NCBI GenBank assembly: GCA_030812955.1
Contig: JAUSTR010000002.1
Location: 124,001-188,000, forward strand
Origin: Bacillus alveayuensis
Lineage (GTDB): Bacteria; Bacillota; Bacilli; Bacillales; Aeribacillaceae
Reading direction: 5' to 3'
DNA: 64,000 nucleotides
The notes beneath the pieces are model-generated. The model saw nothing but the letters and a program-made list of their open reading frames with translations, was not told the DNA's origin and made no database searches. The translations under genes were made by a program, and so were the position numbers. Below are positions 1-14,306 of the stretch, in pieces (position 1 is the stretch's first letter; each line of letters begins with the position of its first letter).

Positions 1-77
1 GACGCTTTACCTTTATACATTTGTATATGCTGTCGCAAGTTTTCTTCAAAATATTGAATAGAAAATAATTGTGTCAC
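1..77 (-). CDS. yvfG: YvfG-like small protein, N-terminal part (runs off left edge)
   Basis: Only the first 25 codons are in the window, on the minus strand. The residues read MTQLFSIQYFEENLRQHIQM, which I recognise as the start of the small Bacillus protein YvfG (about 70 residues, function unknown). The GTG at 77-75 is chosen as start because a perfect AAGGAGG lies at 90-84, six bases away. An in-frame ATG at 83 directly abuts that ribosome binding site and is too close. The gene is divergent from rpoN, and yvfG also neighbours sigL in B. subtilis, which supports the call. The remainder lies outside the window. Confidence 0.6.
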   Translation of the reverse strand, partial: MTQLFSIQYFEENLRQHIQMYKGKA

Positions 78-156
78 GGTCATCCTCCTTCCATTTTCTT
101 TCATACACACTTCTTGCTTCTTGGTGTACAATGTTTAAGTATAGGGGGAAGGTAAC

Positions 157-1473
157 ATGAATATGAAAGTTGGCTTATTTCAAGAACAGACTTTAAAGCT
201 CACCATGACAAAAGAGCTTCAACAAGCGATCACTCTTTTGCAATATTCGACAGTCGATTTAATTTCCTATCTTCAGGAAGTTACATTAGAAAATCCCCTG
301 ATCGATTTTATTGATAAATCGAACTCGAATCAATTTTATCATAATAAAAGAAAACAACATACGGATGAAAAACAGAATTGGATTGAAAATGTCTCGAGAA
401 AAGGTTCCAGTTTACATGAGCACCTACGTTCACAATTGTTCGATTTTCATTTTTCTTCGGTTGAAAGGCAGGCAATGGAAATATTAATTGATGCTGTTGA
501 TTCAAATGGTTATATGACAGAGGATTTGGAAAATATATCAAAGAAATTTGCGATACCACTTGAAGTGTTAGAAAAGCAGCTGCATGTATTGCAGTCTTTA
601 GATCCAGTTGGTGTAGGAGCGAGATCCCTACAAGAATGCTTGCTTTTACAATTAAAGCAAATCAAAGATAAACCGGCTTATACAGAATTCATTTTGCGCG
701 AATACTTTAAGCCGTTTGCGGAAAAAACATGGAAGGAAATTTCAAAAAAAACTGGGTTATCTTTAAAAGAAATTCAATGCATTCATGACTTTATTCAAAC
801 GTTAAATCCGAGACCAGGATTACAGTATGAAGATACACACCCAAACTATATTATTCCAGATTTAATCGTTGAAGAAAAGCATGGGGAGTGGGTCGTTTTT
901 TACAACGATGACCTTTTACCGCAAATTCGCATTTCTGCAAACTATGAACCGCTTATTGAAATGGGAAATGACAGCGAAATTAAAAGCTATGTAACAAGTA
1001 AAATCCAACAATGTCGATGGCTAGTGAAATCACTTGAACAACGAAAAGATACATTGGTGAAAGTAATGTATGAAATTATTCGCCACCAGCATGAATTTTT
1101 CTATTCAAAGAATCAGATTTTGAAACCGCTAACATTAAAAGATATTGCTGATTCACTTCTTATTCATGAATCAACAGTCAGTCGAGCAGTCAAAGATAAA
1201 TATGTTCAAACACCATTTGGTTTATATGAACTTAAATATTTCTTTACGAACAGGGTAGCATCCAATGATTTAGAAGATACATCAGCGGCTAATGTCAAAC
1301 AAATGATCCAAAAACTTGTTGAAGGAGAAGATAAAAAACGTCCTTTATCTGACCAAAAAATTGCTGACTTTTTGAAAAAAGAATATAATATGAGCGTTTC
1401 CAGAAGAACAGTTGCGAAATACCGTGATCAGCTAAATATTCCAGCTTCAAGTATTAGAAAACGCTACGAGTGA
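157..1473 (+). CDS. rpoN: RNA polymerase sigma-54 factor (SigL/RpoN)
   Basis: Sigma-54 directs RNA polymerase to -24/-12 promoters and needs AAA+ enhancer-binding activators. In Bacillus it serves amino-acid, fructan and cold-related genes. The 438-residue protein has the glutamine/leucine-rich region I (residues 6-50, with LQQAITLLQYS), the core-binding region (about 80-280), a helix-turn-helix near 327-352 (STVSRAVKDKY) and the RpoN box SRRTVAKYR at 415-423 that reads the -24 element. Length is normal for Bacillus. A GGGGGAAGG stretch precedes the start; ATG 157 and ATG 163 are both possible. The glutaredoxin-like gene follows 15 bases after the stop, so the two are probably co-transcribed. 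No activator gene is in the window. Confidence 0.97.
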   Translation: MNMKVGLFQEQTLKLTMTKELQQAITLLQYSTVDLISYLQEVTLENPLIDFIDKSNSNQFYHNKRKQHTDEKQNWIENVSRKGSSLHEHLRSQLFDFHFSSVERQAMEILIDAVDSNGYMTEDLENISKKFAIPLEVLEKQLHVLQSLDPVGVGARSLQECLLLQLKQIKDKPAYTEFILREYFKPFAEKTWKEISKKTGLSLKEIQCIHDFIQTLNPRPGLQYEDTHPNYIIPDLIVEEKHGEWVVFYNDDLLPQIRISANYEPLIEMGNDSEIKSYVTSKIQQCRWLVKSLEQRKDTLVKVMYEIIRHQHEFFYSKNQILKPLTLKDIADSLLIHESTVSRAVKDKYVQTPFGLYELKYFFTNRVASNDLEDTSAANVKQMIQKLVEGEDKKRPLSDQKIADFLKKEYNMSVSRRTVAKYRDQLNIPASSIRKRYE

Positions 1474-1488
1474 TGTGAGGTATGTATA

Positions 1489-1740
1489 ATGAAAGAAATT
1501 GTTGTTTATTCCAAGCATGGATGTCCACTTTGTGATGAAGCAATAGAAATCATAAAGGATTTACAAGAAGAGTTTCCGTTGCAAATGAAAGAAATTGATA
1601 TTTACGAAGATGATCATTTATTGGAAAGATATCAATTAATGATCCCTGTTGTTGAAATGGATGGGGAAATGATTGCATATGGTAAAGTAGATAAAAATTT
1701 TATAAGAAAACGTTTACTTAAAGAGACAGTTATTGATTAA
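1489..1740 (+). CDS. glutaredoxin-family thiol protein
   Basis: An 83-residue thioredoxin-fold protein of glutaredoxin size. The redox motif CPLC is at residues 12-15 after a first beta strand (KEIVVYSKHG), and the cis-proline region is MIPVV near residue 54. Family members reduce disulfides or mixed disulfides in the cytoplasm; the actual partner here is unknown. The gene starts 15 bases after rpoN and is followed by a hairpin terminator, so it closes the rpoN transcript. The same kind of small gene sits between sigL and cggR in other bacilli, as far as I recall. It could equally be called a DUF836-type protein. Confidence 0.8.
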   Translation: MKEIVVYSKHGCPLCDEAIEIIKDLQEEFPLQMKEIDIYEDDHLLERYQLMIPVVEMDGEMIAYGKVDKNFIRKRLLKETVID

Positions 1741-1748
1741 CTTTTTTT

Positions 1749-1790
1749 CCCCTGTTAAAATAAATATTGAAGCAGGGGTGTTTTATTTTT
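1749..1790 (+). terminator. intrinsic terminator after the glutaredoxin-like gene
   Basis: CCCCTG (1749-1754) pairs with CAGGGG (1773-1778) and is followed by a T-rich run (TGTTTTATTTTT). It ends the rpoN transcript and separates it from the cggR control region. Confidence 0.6.
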
Positions 1791-1799
1791 GGTCCTAAT

Positions 1800-1836
1800 G
1801 GGACATAATATGTCATACAGGGACACGAAATGTCCC
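1800..1836 (+). promoter_or_regulatory. CggR operator
   Basis: Two tandem half-operators spaced 20 bases apart: GGGAC-N6-TGTCA (1800-1815), four bases, then GGGAC-N6-TGTCC (1820-1835). The B. subtilis CggR site is a repeat of CGGGACN6TGTCC, so only one core position (the A at 1815) deviates. It lies 33 bases upstream of cggR, consistent with autoregulated repression of the glycolytic operon, relieved by fructose-1,6-bisphosphate. I could not identify a convincing -35/-10 pair beside it. Confidence 0.88.
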
Positions 1837-1868
1837 GAACGTAGTTTCATAGTGAAAGGATTTTTAAA

Positions 1869-2891
1869 ATGAAAACGTTAATTGATGTGCAAAAAAAATT
1901 ATTACCTGATCTTCTCCAAGTTATGCAAAAACGTTTTCAAATATTGCAGCATATACGAATTATGCAGCCAATAGGTAGACGAAGTTTATCGAACAATTTA
2001 GGGATTAGTGAACGAGTGTTGAGAGGAGAAGTTCAGTTTTTAAAAGATCAAAGTTTAATTCATATTCACCCCTCAGGCATGACGTTGACCGAGCAAGGCT
2101 TAGAGGTATTATCATCTTTAGAAGAAATGATTAAAGAGTTTTCAGGATTAACGTTATTGGAAGATACTTTAAGGAAAAAGTTAAAACTAGAGGATGTCAT
2201 TGTTGTATCAGGTAATAGTGATGTTTCCCCTTGGGTCAAAAAGGAATTAGGTCGAGCATGTGCAACATGCATAAACAAACGATTAAAGGGGAACGAAACG
2301 ATCGCTGTTGCAGGTGGAACAACATTAGCGGCTGTAGCAGAAATGATGATACCTGATAGCAAGCATCAAAATATTTTATTTGTTCCCGCAAGAGGGGGGC
2401 TCGGGGAAAACGTCGAAAATCAAGCGAATACGATTTGTGCCAAGATGGCTGAGCGAGCTAATGGTCATTATCGTCTCCTTCATGTACCAGACCAGCTAAG
2501 CCAAGAGGCCTATCAGTCCATTATAGAAGAGCCTAACATTAAGGAGATTTTAGAAATCATTCGCACTTCAAACATGGTTATTCATGGAATAGGAGATGCT
2601 AAAACTATGGCTGAGCGCCGCAAAACGTCTTTTCAAGATTTGGAGAAGATTGAAAAACGATATGCGGTTGGAGAAGCATTTGGATATTATTTTAATCAAG
2701 AAGGAGAAGTTGTTCATAAAGTTCAAACAGTCGGTATTCAGCTTGATGATTTAAAGAAAATTCCTTGTGTCATTGCTGTTGCTGGAGGGGCATCAAAGGC
2801 AAAAGCGATTAAAGCATACATGAAACAGGAAATTAATCACATTTTAATAACGGATGAGGCGGCAGCAAAAGAGTTAATAAGGGAATTATGA
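1869..2891 (+). CDS. cggR: central glycolytic genes repressor CggR
   Basis: A 340-residue SorC/DeoR-type repressor that blocks transcription of its own operon until fructose-1,6-bisphosphate binds. The N-terminal winged helix covers roughly residues 30-90 (GRRSLSNNLGISERVLRGEV). The C-terminal sugar-phosphate-binding domain contains VAGGTTLAAVAEMM and the loop PARGGLGENVENQAN, typical of the family. Length matches B. subtilis CggR (340). The start is ATG 1869, preceded by GTGAAAGGA. Its matched operator lies just upstream and gapA begins 58 bases downstream, the standard cggR-gapA arrangement. Confidence 0.97.
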   Translation: MKTLIDVQKKLLPDLLQVMQKRFQILQHIRIMQPIGRRSLSNNLGISERVLRGEVQFLKDQSLIHIHPSGMTLTEQGLEVLSSLEEMIKEFSGLTLLEDTLRKKLKLEDVIVVSGNSDVSPWVKKELGRACATCINKRLKGNETIAVAGGTTLAAVAEMMIPDSKHQNILFVPARGGLGENVENQANTICAKMAERANGHYRLLHVPDQLSQEAYQSIIEEPNIKEILEIIRTSNMVIHGIGDAKTMAERRKTSFQDLEKIEKRYAVGEAFGYYFNQEGEVVHKVQTVGIQLDDLKKIPCVIAVAGGASKAKAIKAYMKQEINHILITDEAAAKELIREL

Positions 2892-2934
2892 TTCACTCCC
2901 TTTCTATATAATGATTCATTTTTTTCAATATTAA

Positions 2935-3957
<1,023 letters not shown>

Positions 3958-4033
3958 TTCGATCAGCGATTGTATTCATTGATTTTAAAAGAAAATCAAA
4001 TAGTCTTTACATGTCAGACTTTGCAAAATAGAC

Positions 4034-4063
4034 TTGTGGCTGCTCCGTTGAAAAAGCTATAAT
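4034..4063 (+). promoter_or_regulatory. sigma-A promoter upstream of pgk
   Basis: TTGTGG (4034-4039), 18-base spacer, perfect TATAAT (4058-4063). In B. subtilis the pgk-tpi-pgm-eno part is also read from a promoter in front of pgk independently of CggR. The predicted start point (about 4070) lies directly before a GC-rich hairpin. Confidence 0.7.
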
Positions 4064-4072
4064 GAATAGCGG

Positions 4073-4115
4073 AAAGGGGAATGGGGATTTTTGATCAACG
4101 CCCCTTCCCCTTTTT
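4073..4115 (+). terminator. GC-rich hairpin between gapA and pgk (terminator or 5' leader stem-loop)
   Basis: AAAGGGGAATGGGG (4073-4086) pairs with CCCCTTCCCC and following Ts (4101-4114), with a single bulged T, and ends in TTTTT. As a terminator it would end or attenuate cggR-gapA transcripts. It also lies at about +3 to +45 of the pgk promoter transcript, so it may instead form a 5'-terminal protective stem. Confidence 0.7.
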
Positions 4116-4182
4116 CGCTAAATTGAAAGATCATCTCTCGATCCTTCAATGGAAAGTCAAACTCAAAGGAGGACCTTTGACC

Positions 4183-7736
<3,554 letters not shown>

Positions 7737-7741
7737 TTTAA

Positions 7742-9073
<1,332 letters not shown>

Positions 9074-9087
9074 TCATGGATAAGAAT

Positions 9088-9130
9088 AAAGGACTTCTCA
9101 TCTCACAGTCGTGATGGAAGTCCTTTTTCT
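9088..9130 (+). terminator. intrinsic terminator after eno
   Basis: AAAGGACTTC (9088-9097) pairs perfectly with GAAGTCCTTT (9117-9126) and runs into a T tract. It ends the glycolytic operon. Confidence 0.9.
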
Positions 9131-9179
9131 CTAATTTAATTGATTTTCCAATGAACAAAAAAGTTACATTGTCGGTTTC

Positions 9180-9208
9180 GTGACTTTTCTTATCTTTTAT
9201 GGTAAATT
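9180..9208 (+). promoter_or_regulatory. possible promoter for secG
   Basis: GTGACT, 17-base spacer, TAAATT preceded by TGG (extended -10 form), about 37 bases before secG. The -35 is weak, so this is tentative. Confidence 0.4.
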
Positions 9209-9244
9209 GGAAATAGCGTCATTGTTCGTATTAGGAGGTGTCAC

Positions 9245-9472
9245 ATGGACATTTTATTAACGGTTTTACTCATCATTGTATCGATTGCCTTAATTGCTGT
9301 CGTTTTATTACAATCTGGAAAAAGTGCAGGACTTTCAGGTGCAATTTCCGGTGGAGCTGAACAATTGTTTGGAAAGCAAAAAGCTCGCGGCATGGATTTA
9401 ATATTACACCGTATTACCGTTGTTCTTTCGGTGTTATTTTTCGTCTTAACAATTGCTATTGCTTATCTGTAA
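9245..9472 (+). CDS. secG: preprotein translocase subunit SecG
   Basis: A small membrane subunit that assists the SecYE channel during protein export. The 75-residue protein has two hydrophobic segments (about 3-22 and 51-73) around a short loop with [19 protein letters not shown], the family signature. AGGAGGTG precedes the ATG. It lies between eno and est-rnr as in other bacilli and has its own terminator 3 bases after the stop. Confidence 0.95.
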   Translation: MDILLTVLLIIVSIALIAVVLLQSGKSAGLSGAISGGAEQLFGKQKARGMDLILHRITVVLSVLFFVLTIAIAYL

Positions 9473-9474
9473 GG

Positions 9475-9505
9475 GGTCTGAACTATCCTATTCAGACCTT
9501 TTTTT
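9475..9505 (+). terminator. intrinsic terminator after secG
   Basis: GGTCTGAA (9475-9482) and TTCAGACC (9491-9498) form a perfect 8-bp stem followed by seven Ts. Confidence 0.92.
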
Positions 9506-9507
9506 AT

Positions 9508-9632
9508 GGCTCTTTTCTAAAAGATTGTTGCTTTACAACCATAGCTTTTCGACTGTCAAGCAAGCAAAACGCTTGCTATGTCACACTTTAGTGTGAGTCG
9601 AAAAGCAACAAAGTTTACGAAAACAGCCTTTA
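9508..9632 (+). repeat. dispersed multi-hairpin repeat, copy A
   Basis: An outer stem GCTTTTCGAC (9544-9553) / GTCGAAAAGC (9597-9606) encloses hairpin AGCAAGC-AAAAC-GCTTGCT (9559-9577) and hairpin TCACACT-TT-AGTGTGA (9581-9596). Partially complementary ends extend outward (GGCTCTTTTC on the left, GAAAACAGCC on the right). The right end matches copies at 37342 and 63405 in inverse orientation, and the left end matches the reverse complement of the right end of the copy at 43654-43863. The hairpin with an ATTT-type loop found in the other copies is deleted here. No ORF is present; 9633-9898 shows nothing recognisable. Confidence 0.8.
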
Positions 9633-9898
9633 TGTATTAAATTTCTTTCCACCTTTTTGGGTAGGTGTTATGATTTGTATAGGGTTGAATGTTCCGCTGT
9701 TGCTTGATGGCATCACACAGAGTAAAGGTATTTGAAAGAGTAATAACTTTCTTAGAAATGTTACAGGATATTTAGTGGGACAGGATTATCTCTTTATATT
9801 ATTTCCACTTCTAATACTTTCGTTCATTTCATTATTAAGTTGTTTTAGCTTAAATCAGTGTCGAGAGGAAAGATTAGATATAGAAAGGAAGTTTCACC

Positions 9899-10639
9899 AT
9901 GAGAGTGGTTGCACCAAAACCATTTACTTTTGAGGCTGGAGAACGGGCGGTCTTATTGCTTCACGGATTCACTGGAAACACAGCTGATGTTCGGATGCTA
10001 GGCCGCTTTTTACAGGATAAAGGATATACATGTCATGCACCGCAATATAAGGGGCATGGAGTCCCTCCTGAAGAGCTTGTTCATACAGGACCGGAAGATT
10101 GGTGGCAAGATGTGATGGATGGCTATCAATTTTTAAAGGAAAGAGGTTATGAACAAATCGCAGTTGCGGGTTTATCACTTGGAGGTGTTTTTTCCCTTAA
10201 ATTAGGCTACACTGTTCCAGTAAAGGGCATTATTCCGATGTGTGCCCCAATGTATATTAAGAGCGAAGAAACGATGTATCAAGGTGTTTTGGCCTACGCC
10301 CGAAAATATAAACAATTTGAAGGAAAATCAGAAGAACAAATCGAACGGGAAATAGAAGAGTTTAAAAAAACACCAATGAAAACATTAAAAGCCCTTCAGA
10401 ATTTAATTGCTGAAGTTCGTGATCATGTTGATATGATCTATACGCCGACGTTTGTCGTACAAGCTCGGCATGACGAAATGATTAATACAGATAGTGCAAA
10501 CATCATATACAACGGTGTGGAATCTGATCATAAACAAATAAAATGGTATGAAAACTCTACACATGTTATTACCCTCGATAAAGAACGTGATCAGCTTCAT
10601 CAAGATGTGTATGAATTTTTGGAAACTCTTGACTGGTAG
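9899..10639 (+). CDS. est: carboxylesterase (Est30/YvaK type)
   Basis: A cytoplasmic alpha/beta-hydrolase that cleaves short-chain carboxylic esters. The 246 residues include the oxyanion segment LLHGFTGN (19-27), the nucleophile elbow GLSLGG with Ser93, an Asp in the ARHDEMIN segment and the final His in NSTHVITLD. This set and the length match the thermostable Geobacillus Est30 family. GAAAGGAAG precedes ATG 9899. The gene sits between secG and rnr, as in B. subtilis (yvaK), 22 bases before rnr. The natural substrate is not known. Confidence 0.93.
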   Translation: MRVVAPKPFTFEAGERAVLLLHGFTGNTADVRMLGRFLQDKGYTCHAPQYKGHGVPPEELVHTGPEDWWQDVMDGYQFLKERGYEQIAVAGLSLGGVFSLKLGYTVPVKGIIPMCAPMYIKSEETMYQGVLAYARKYKQFEGKSEEQIEREIEEFKKTPMKTLKALQNLIAEVRDHVDMIYTPTFVVQARHDEMINTDSANIIYNGVESDHKQIKWYENSTHVITLDKERDQLHQDVYEFLETLDW

Positions 10640-10661
10640 AGTTTGAAAGGAGGGCTGCCAT

Positions 10662-12971
10662 TTGGCAGAAGCAAATCAAATGAGAATGGAAGAGCTTCTT
10701 AATTTTATGAGAGAAGAAGCATATAAGCCATTAACCGTAAAAGAACTTGAAGAAGCATTAGGAATTGAAGATGCTGATGAATTTAAAGAGCTTGTCATCA
10801 CTTTAAATGAAATGGAAGAAAAAGGATTTATTGTGCGAACGAGAAGCAATCGTTACGGTCTCCCTGAAAAAATGAACTTAGTTCGAGGAACAGTAGTTGG
10901 TCATGCGCGCGGGTTCGCCTTTGTTGAGCCCATTGAACCTGGATTTGACGATGTTTTTATTCCGCCAGGTGAACTAAACAATGCTATGCATGGGGATACG
11001 GTCCTCGTTCGCCTTAGCTCCAAATCAAGTGGGAATAGACAAGAAGGCACCGTTATTCGAATATTGGAACGGGGCGTTCAAGAAATTGTCGGCACGTATA
11101 CAGAAAGTAAACATTTTGGCTTCGTAATCCCAGATGATAAAAAGATTTCCAATGATATATTTATTCCGAAAGATAAAACGAACGGTGCTGTTGAAGGTCA
11201 TAAAGTTGTCGTTCGTCTAACAACGTATCCAGAAGGACGGCTAAGTGCAGAAGGAGAAATTATTAAAATCTTAGGTCATAAAAATGACCCAGGTGTGGAT
11301 ATTTTATCGATTATTCATAACTACGGCCTTCCGCAACATTTTCCTGAAGATGTATTGAAACAGGCAAATGACACACCTGATACGATTTCAGAGGAAGAAT
11401 TGAAAAATCGCCGTGATTTACGTCATGAAATGATTGTTACGATCGATGGAGCAGATGCAAAAGATTTAGATGATGCGGTGACGGTAAAAAAACTTGAAAA
11501 TGGACATTATAAGCTAGGTGTACATATTGCTGATGTAAGCTATTACGTTAAAGAAGGCAGCCCAATAGATCGTGAAGCATTCGAACGTGGGACAAGTGTA
11601 TATTTAGTCGATCGTGTTATACCAATGATTCCACATCGCTTATCAAACGGGATTTGTTCGTTAAATCCGAAAGTTGATCGGTTAACATTGTCATGTGAAA
11701 TGGAAGTCGATCCAAATGGTCAAGTGGTGCACCATGAAATCTTCCAAAGTGTTATCCGAACAACCGAACGAATGACTTATTCCGATGTGAATAAAATCCT
11801 TGTTGATCAAGATGCAGAATTACGCCAAAAATATGAACCGCTTGTTCCGATGTTTGAAACGATGGCAGAGTTAGCCAGTATACTGCGAAATAAACGAATG
11901 AAACGCGGTGCGATAGATTTTGATTTTAAAGAAGCAAAGGTGCTTGTTGATGAAGAAGGAAAACCTTATGATGTTGTTCTTCGCGAACGTTCTGTGGCAG
12001 AACGGTTAATCGAAGAATTCATGCTTCTTGCAAACGAAACAGTTGCCGAGCATTTCCATTGGATGAATGTTCCATTTATTTATCGTATTCATGAAGATCC
12101 AAACGAAGAAAAACTCCGACGCTTTTTAGAGTTTATAACGAATTTCGGTTATGTAGTGAAAGGGACTGGAAATCAAATTCACCCCCGTGCACTGCAAAAT
12201 ATTTTAGATGAAGTAAAAGGACAGCCAGAAGAAATGGTGATTTCAACGGTCATGCTTCGTTCGATGAAACAGGCGAAATATGATCCGGAAAATCTCGGAC
12301 ATTACGGTTTGTCGACAGATTTTTATACACATTTCACATCACCGATTCGCCGGTACCCAGATTTAATTGTTCACCGACTGATTCGTACGTACTTGATTGA
12401 AGGAAAAATGGATGAAGAAACAAGAGCAAAATGGGCGATAGAGCTGCCAGATATTGCTGAGCACTCATCGAAAATGGAGCGCCGTGCTGTTGACGCAGAA
12501 CGGGAAACAGATGATTTGAAAAAAGCCGAATTTATGATGAACAAAATTGGAGAGGAATTTGACGGGATTATTAGTTCTGTTACCAACTTTGGTATATTTG
12601 TTGAACTTCCAAATACCATTGAAGGTCTTGTCCATGTTAGTTATATGACGGATGACTACTATCGTTATGATGAGAGACATTATGCCATGATAGGCGAACG
12701 CACTGGCAATGTGTATCGAATTGGTGATGAAATTACGGTCCGAGTCATTCAAGTAAATAAAGATGAGCGTTCTATCGATTTTGAAATAGTCGGGATGAAA
12801 GGAACAAGACGAAAACCGGTTAAAAAACAATCACCAAAAGTGATTAAAGGCGGGAAAAAACGACGTGACGAAGAAGAGTGGTCAACAAAGCCGCCAAAAC
12901 CGAAAAAGAAATTTTACGAAAACATCCCAAAAACTAAAAGAGGAAAAAAGAAAAAGAAGAAAAAGCGTTAA
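10662..12971 (+). CDS. rnr: ribonuclease R
   Basis: A processive 3'-5' exoribonuclease that degrades structured RNA and, with tmRNA-SmpB, non-stop mRNA. The 769-residue protein has an N-terminal winged helix (about 5-65), two cold-shock OB folds, the RNB catalytic domain with [12 protein letters not shown] near 265, an S1 domain (about 640-720) and a lysine-rich tail ending in a run of lysines that likely binds rRNA. The start is TTG 10662, supported by AAAGGAGG at 10646-10653 with eight-base spacing; no closer ATG fits. It is followed by a terminator and the separately promoted smpB. Confidence 0.96.
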   Translation: MAEANQMRMEELLNFMREEAYKPLTVKELEEALGIEDADEFKELVITLNEMEEKGFIVRTRSNRYGLPEKMNLVRGTVVGHARGFAFVEPIEPGFDDVFIPPGELNNAMHGDTVLVRLSSKSSGNRQEGTVIRILERGVQEIVGTYTESKHFGFVIPDDKKISNDIFIPKDKTNGAVEGHKVVVRLTTYPEGRLSAEGEIIKILGHKNDPGVDILSIIHNYGLPQHFPEDVLKQANDTPDTISEEELKNRRDLRHEMIVTIDGADAKDLDDAVTVKKLENGHYKLGVHIADVSYYVKEGSPIDREAFERGTSVYLVDRVIPMIPHRLSNGICSLNPKVDRLTLSCEMEVDPNGQVVHHEIFQSVIRTTERMTYSDVNKILVDQDAELRQKYEPLVPMFETMAELASILRNKRMKRGAIDFDFKEAKVLVDEEGKPYDVVLRERSVAERLIEEFMLLANETVAEHFHWMNVPFIYRIHEDPNEEKLRRFLEFITNFGYVVKGTGNQIHPRALQNILDEVKGQPEEMVISTVMLRSMKQAKYDPENLGHYGLSTDFYTHFTSPIRRYPDLIVHRLIRTYLIEGKMDEETRAKWAIELPDIAEHSSKMERRAVDAERETDDLKKAEFMMNKIGEEFDGIISSVTNFGIFVELPNTIEGLVHVSYMTDDYYRYDERHYAMIGERTGNVYRIGDEITVRVIQVNKDERSIDFEIVGMKGTRRKPVKKQSPKVIKGGKKRRDEEEWSTKPPKPKKKFYENIPKTKRGKKKKKKKR

Positions 12972-12973
12972 CG

Positions 12974-13001
12974 GAGGAAGCCAAATTTCAGGCTTCCTTT
13001 T
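12974..13001 (+). terminator. intrinsic terminator after rnr
   Basis: GGAAGCC (12976-12982) pairs with GGCTTCC (12991-12997), followed by TTTT. Two bases separate it from the rnr stop codon. Confidence 0.85.
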
Positions 13002-13013
13002 CGCTTATGAACA

Positions 13014-13042
13014 TTGAGAAACGAATCAAGATTTGCTATAAT
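13014..13042 (+). promoter_or_regulatory. sigma-A promoter of smpB
   Basis: TTGAGA (13014-13019), 17-base spacer, perfect TATAAT (13037-13042), about 55 bases before the smpB start. It lies directly downstream of the rnr terminator, so smpB can be expressed independently. Confidence 0.8.
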
Positions 13043-13096
13043 AAACCTTACCGCTAAAAACATACGTTCCTTTGTAATAAGGAAAGGGTGAGTAAC

Positions 13097-13570
13097 GTGC
13101 CAAAAGGAGAAGGGAAGCTTATTGCCCAAAATAAAAAAGCGCATCATGACTATTTTATTGAAGAAACGTACGAAGCAGGCATCGTTCTTCAAGGTACGGA
13201 AATAAAGTCTATTCGCTTAGGACGAGTGAATTTAAAGGATTCGTTTGCGAAAGTAGAAAAAGGAGAAGTTTTTTTACACAATATGCACATAAGTCCTTAT
13301 GATCAAGGAAACCGTTATAATCACGATCCTCTGAGAACGCGTAAATTACTGCTGCATAAGCGTGAAATTAACAAACTTATTGGTTTAACGAAAGAGCAAG
13401 GTTATTCTCTTGTACCACTAAAGCTTTATATTAAAAACGGTTTTGCCAAAGTGTTAATAGGTTTAGGAAAAGGGAAAAAGAAATACGATAAACGTGAAGA
13501 TTTAAAACGGAAAGAAGCAAAACGTGAAATTGAGCGTGCCTTTAGCCAACGTCAAAAAGGAATGTATTAA
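13097..13570 (+). CDS. smpB: SsrA-binding protein SmpB
   Basis: Binds tmRNA and takes it to the A site of stalled ribosomes. The 157-residue protein is an OB-fold barrel with [33 protein letters not shown] and a basic C-terminal tail ([18 protein letters not shown]) that mimics an anticodon arm. The start GTG 13097 gives the family N terminus ([14 protein letters not shown]) and has AAGGAAAGGG eight bases upstream. The in-frame GTG at 13088 overlaps that site. The ssrA gene follows 130 bases downstream, the usual smpB-ssrA pairing. Confidence 0.96.
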   Translation: MPKGEGKLIAQNKKAHHDYFIEETYEAGIVLQGTEIKSIRLGRVNLKDSFAKVEKGEVFLHNMHISPYDQGNRYNHDPLRTRKLLLHKREINKLIGLTKEQGYSLVPLKLYIKNGFAKVLIGLGKGKKKYDKREDLKRKEAKREIERAFSQRQKGMY

Positions 13571-13589
13571 GTTTTACAGTCATTTACAA

Positions 13590-13617
13590 TTGAAAAATAT
13601 ATATATTTTGTTATAAT
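13590..13617 (+). promoter_or_regulatory. sigma-A promoter of ssrA
   Basis: TTGAAA (13590-13595), 16-base spacer, perfect TATAAT (13612-13617). It gives a roughly 75-base 5' leader that RNase P would have to remove from pre-tmRNA. Confidence 0.65.
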
Positions 13618-13700
13618 AATAAGTGTCGTTGCCAGTTAACAAGTTTTCAAAAGCGTTTAAGCTCGAAGTTTTTCTGTACGACTCATTTGTTTGACACAAT

Positions 13701-14053
13701 GGGGACGTTACGGATTCGACAGGGATAGATCGAGCTTAAGCTGCGAGCCGGAGGGATCGTCTTCGTCAAAAACGTCGCCTAAATATAACTGGCAAAGAAA
13801 ACAATTACGCTTTAGCTGCTTAATATAGCTAAAGGCTCCTTGCTTTCATCGCCCATGTGGAAGTATAGGGGTTCAAATGAAGTGGGCTACGCCCAAATCC
13901 GCCGTCTGAGGATGAGGGAAGAGATTCATCAGACTAGCTGCCTGGACGCCTGTCGGTAGGCATAAGGGACAGCGAATCAAAAATTACCGACTACGCTCGT
14001 AGATGCTTAAGTGGCGATATTTCTGGACGTGGGTTCGACTCCCACCGTCTCCA
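13701..14053 (+). ncRNA. ssrA: transfer-messenger RNA (tmRNA, SsrA)
   Basis: Rescues stalled ribosomes and adds a degradation tag. The 5' end GGGGACG pairs with CGTCTCC at the 3' end to form the tRNA-like acceptor; GGATTCGACAGG and the T arm GTGGGTTCGACTCCCAC are visible. The mRNA part starts at GGC 13791 and ends with TAA at 13821-13823, giving the tag (A)GKENNYALAA, which ends in the protease-recognised ALAA. The 3' CCA is not encoded: the sequence after the acceptor stem is ACTTC, so I end the gene at the discriminator A; CCA must be added enzymatically. Integrase remains lie just downstream, and ssrA 3' ends are known integration sites. Confidence 0.96.
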
Positions 14054-14100
14054 CTTCTAATATCCGATAGATAACGAATGAAATTAGTGAAACCATTGAT

Positions 14101-14130
14101 ACGACTGCGTTTGCGGTCGTTTTTTATTTT
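14101..14130 (+). terminator. intrinsic terminator after ssrA
   Basis: ACGACTGC (14101-14108) pairs with GCGGTCGT (14113-14120, one G-U pair) and is followed by a run of Ts. Confidence 0.85.
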
Positions 14131-14192
14131 TCTGGAATCCGAAAGAATCCTATAGTTTTCGAAAAAATTTTGCACGAATTTTGCACGGCTTT

Positions 14193-14306
14193 TTATTTTG
14201 CATTGTAGAGTTCCTCCATCGTTAGATCGACTTGGCGGGACTCTTTTTGTTCCATTTCATCCATGATGTGCGAGTATGTTTGGAGAGTGGTTACAATGTC
14301 TTTATG
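14193..14306 (-). pseudogene. tyrosine recombinase (phage-type integrase), C-terminal remnant
   Basis: Read on the minus strand, 37 codons end in a stop at 14195-14193. They encode HKDIVTTLQTYSHIMDEMEQ and then a tail ending in MEELYNAK. The pattern matches the end of tyrosine recombinases: the catalytic His of the LGH box, T-T-L, and the nucleophilic Tyr in TYSHI. Homology stops exactly at the His codon (14306), where the ISLre2-like sequence begins, so the rest of the gene was lost. Its position 140 bases from the tmRNA 3' end fits an element that integrated into ssrA. It cannot be functional by itself. Confidence 0.72.

Noticed and set aside
4081..4182. N-terminal 34-residue extension of phosphoglycerate kinase
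   Set aside because: The ATG at 4081 is inside the GC-rich hairpin and has no ribosome binding site. ATG 4183 has AAAGGAGG and gives the exact family length.
9737..9905. hydrophobic reading frame upstream of est
   Set aside because: The frame contains a membrane-like stretch but has no start codon with a ribosome binding site and overlaps the est start.
12465..12830. 121-codon minus-strand ORF inside rnr
   Set aside because: It is antisense to a well-supported catalytic and S1 region of RNase R, without start signals.
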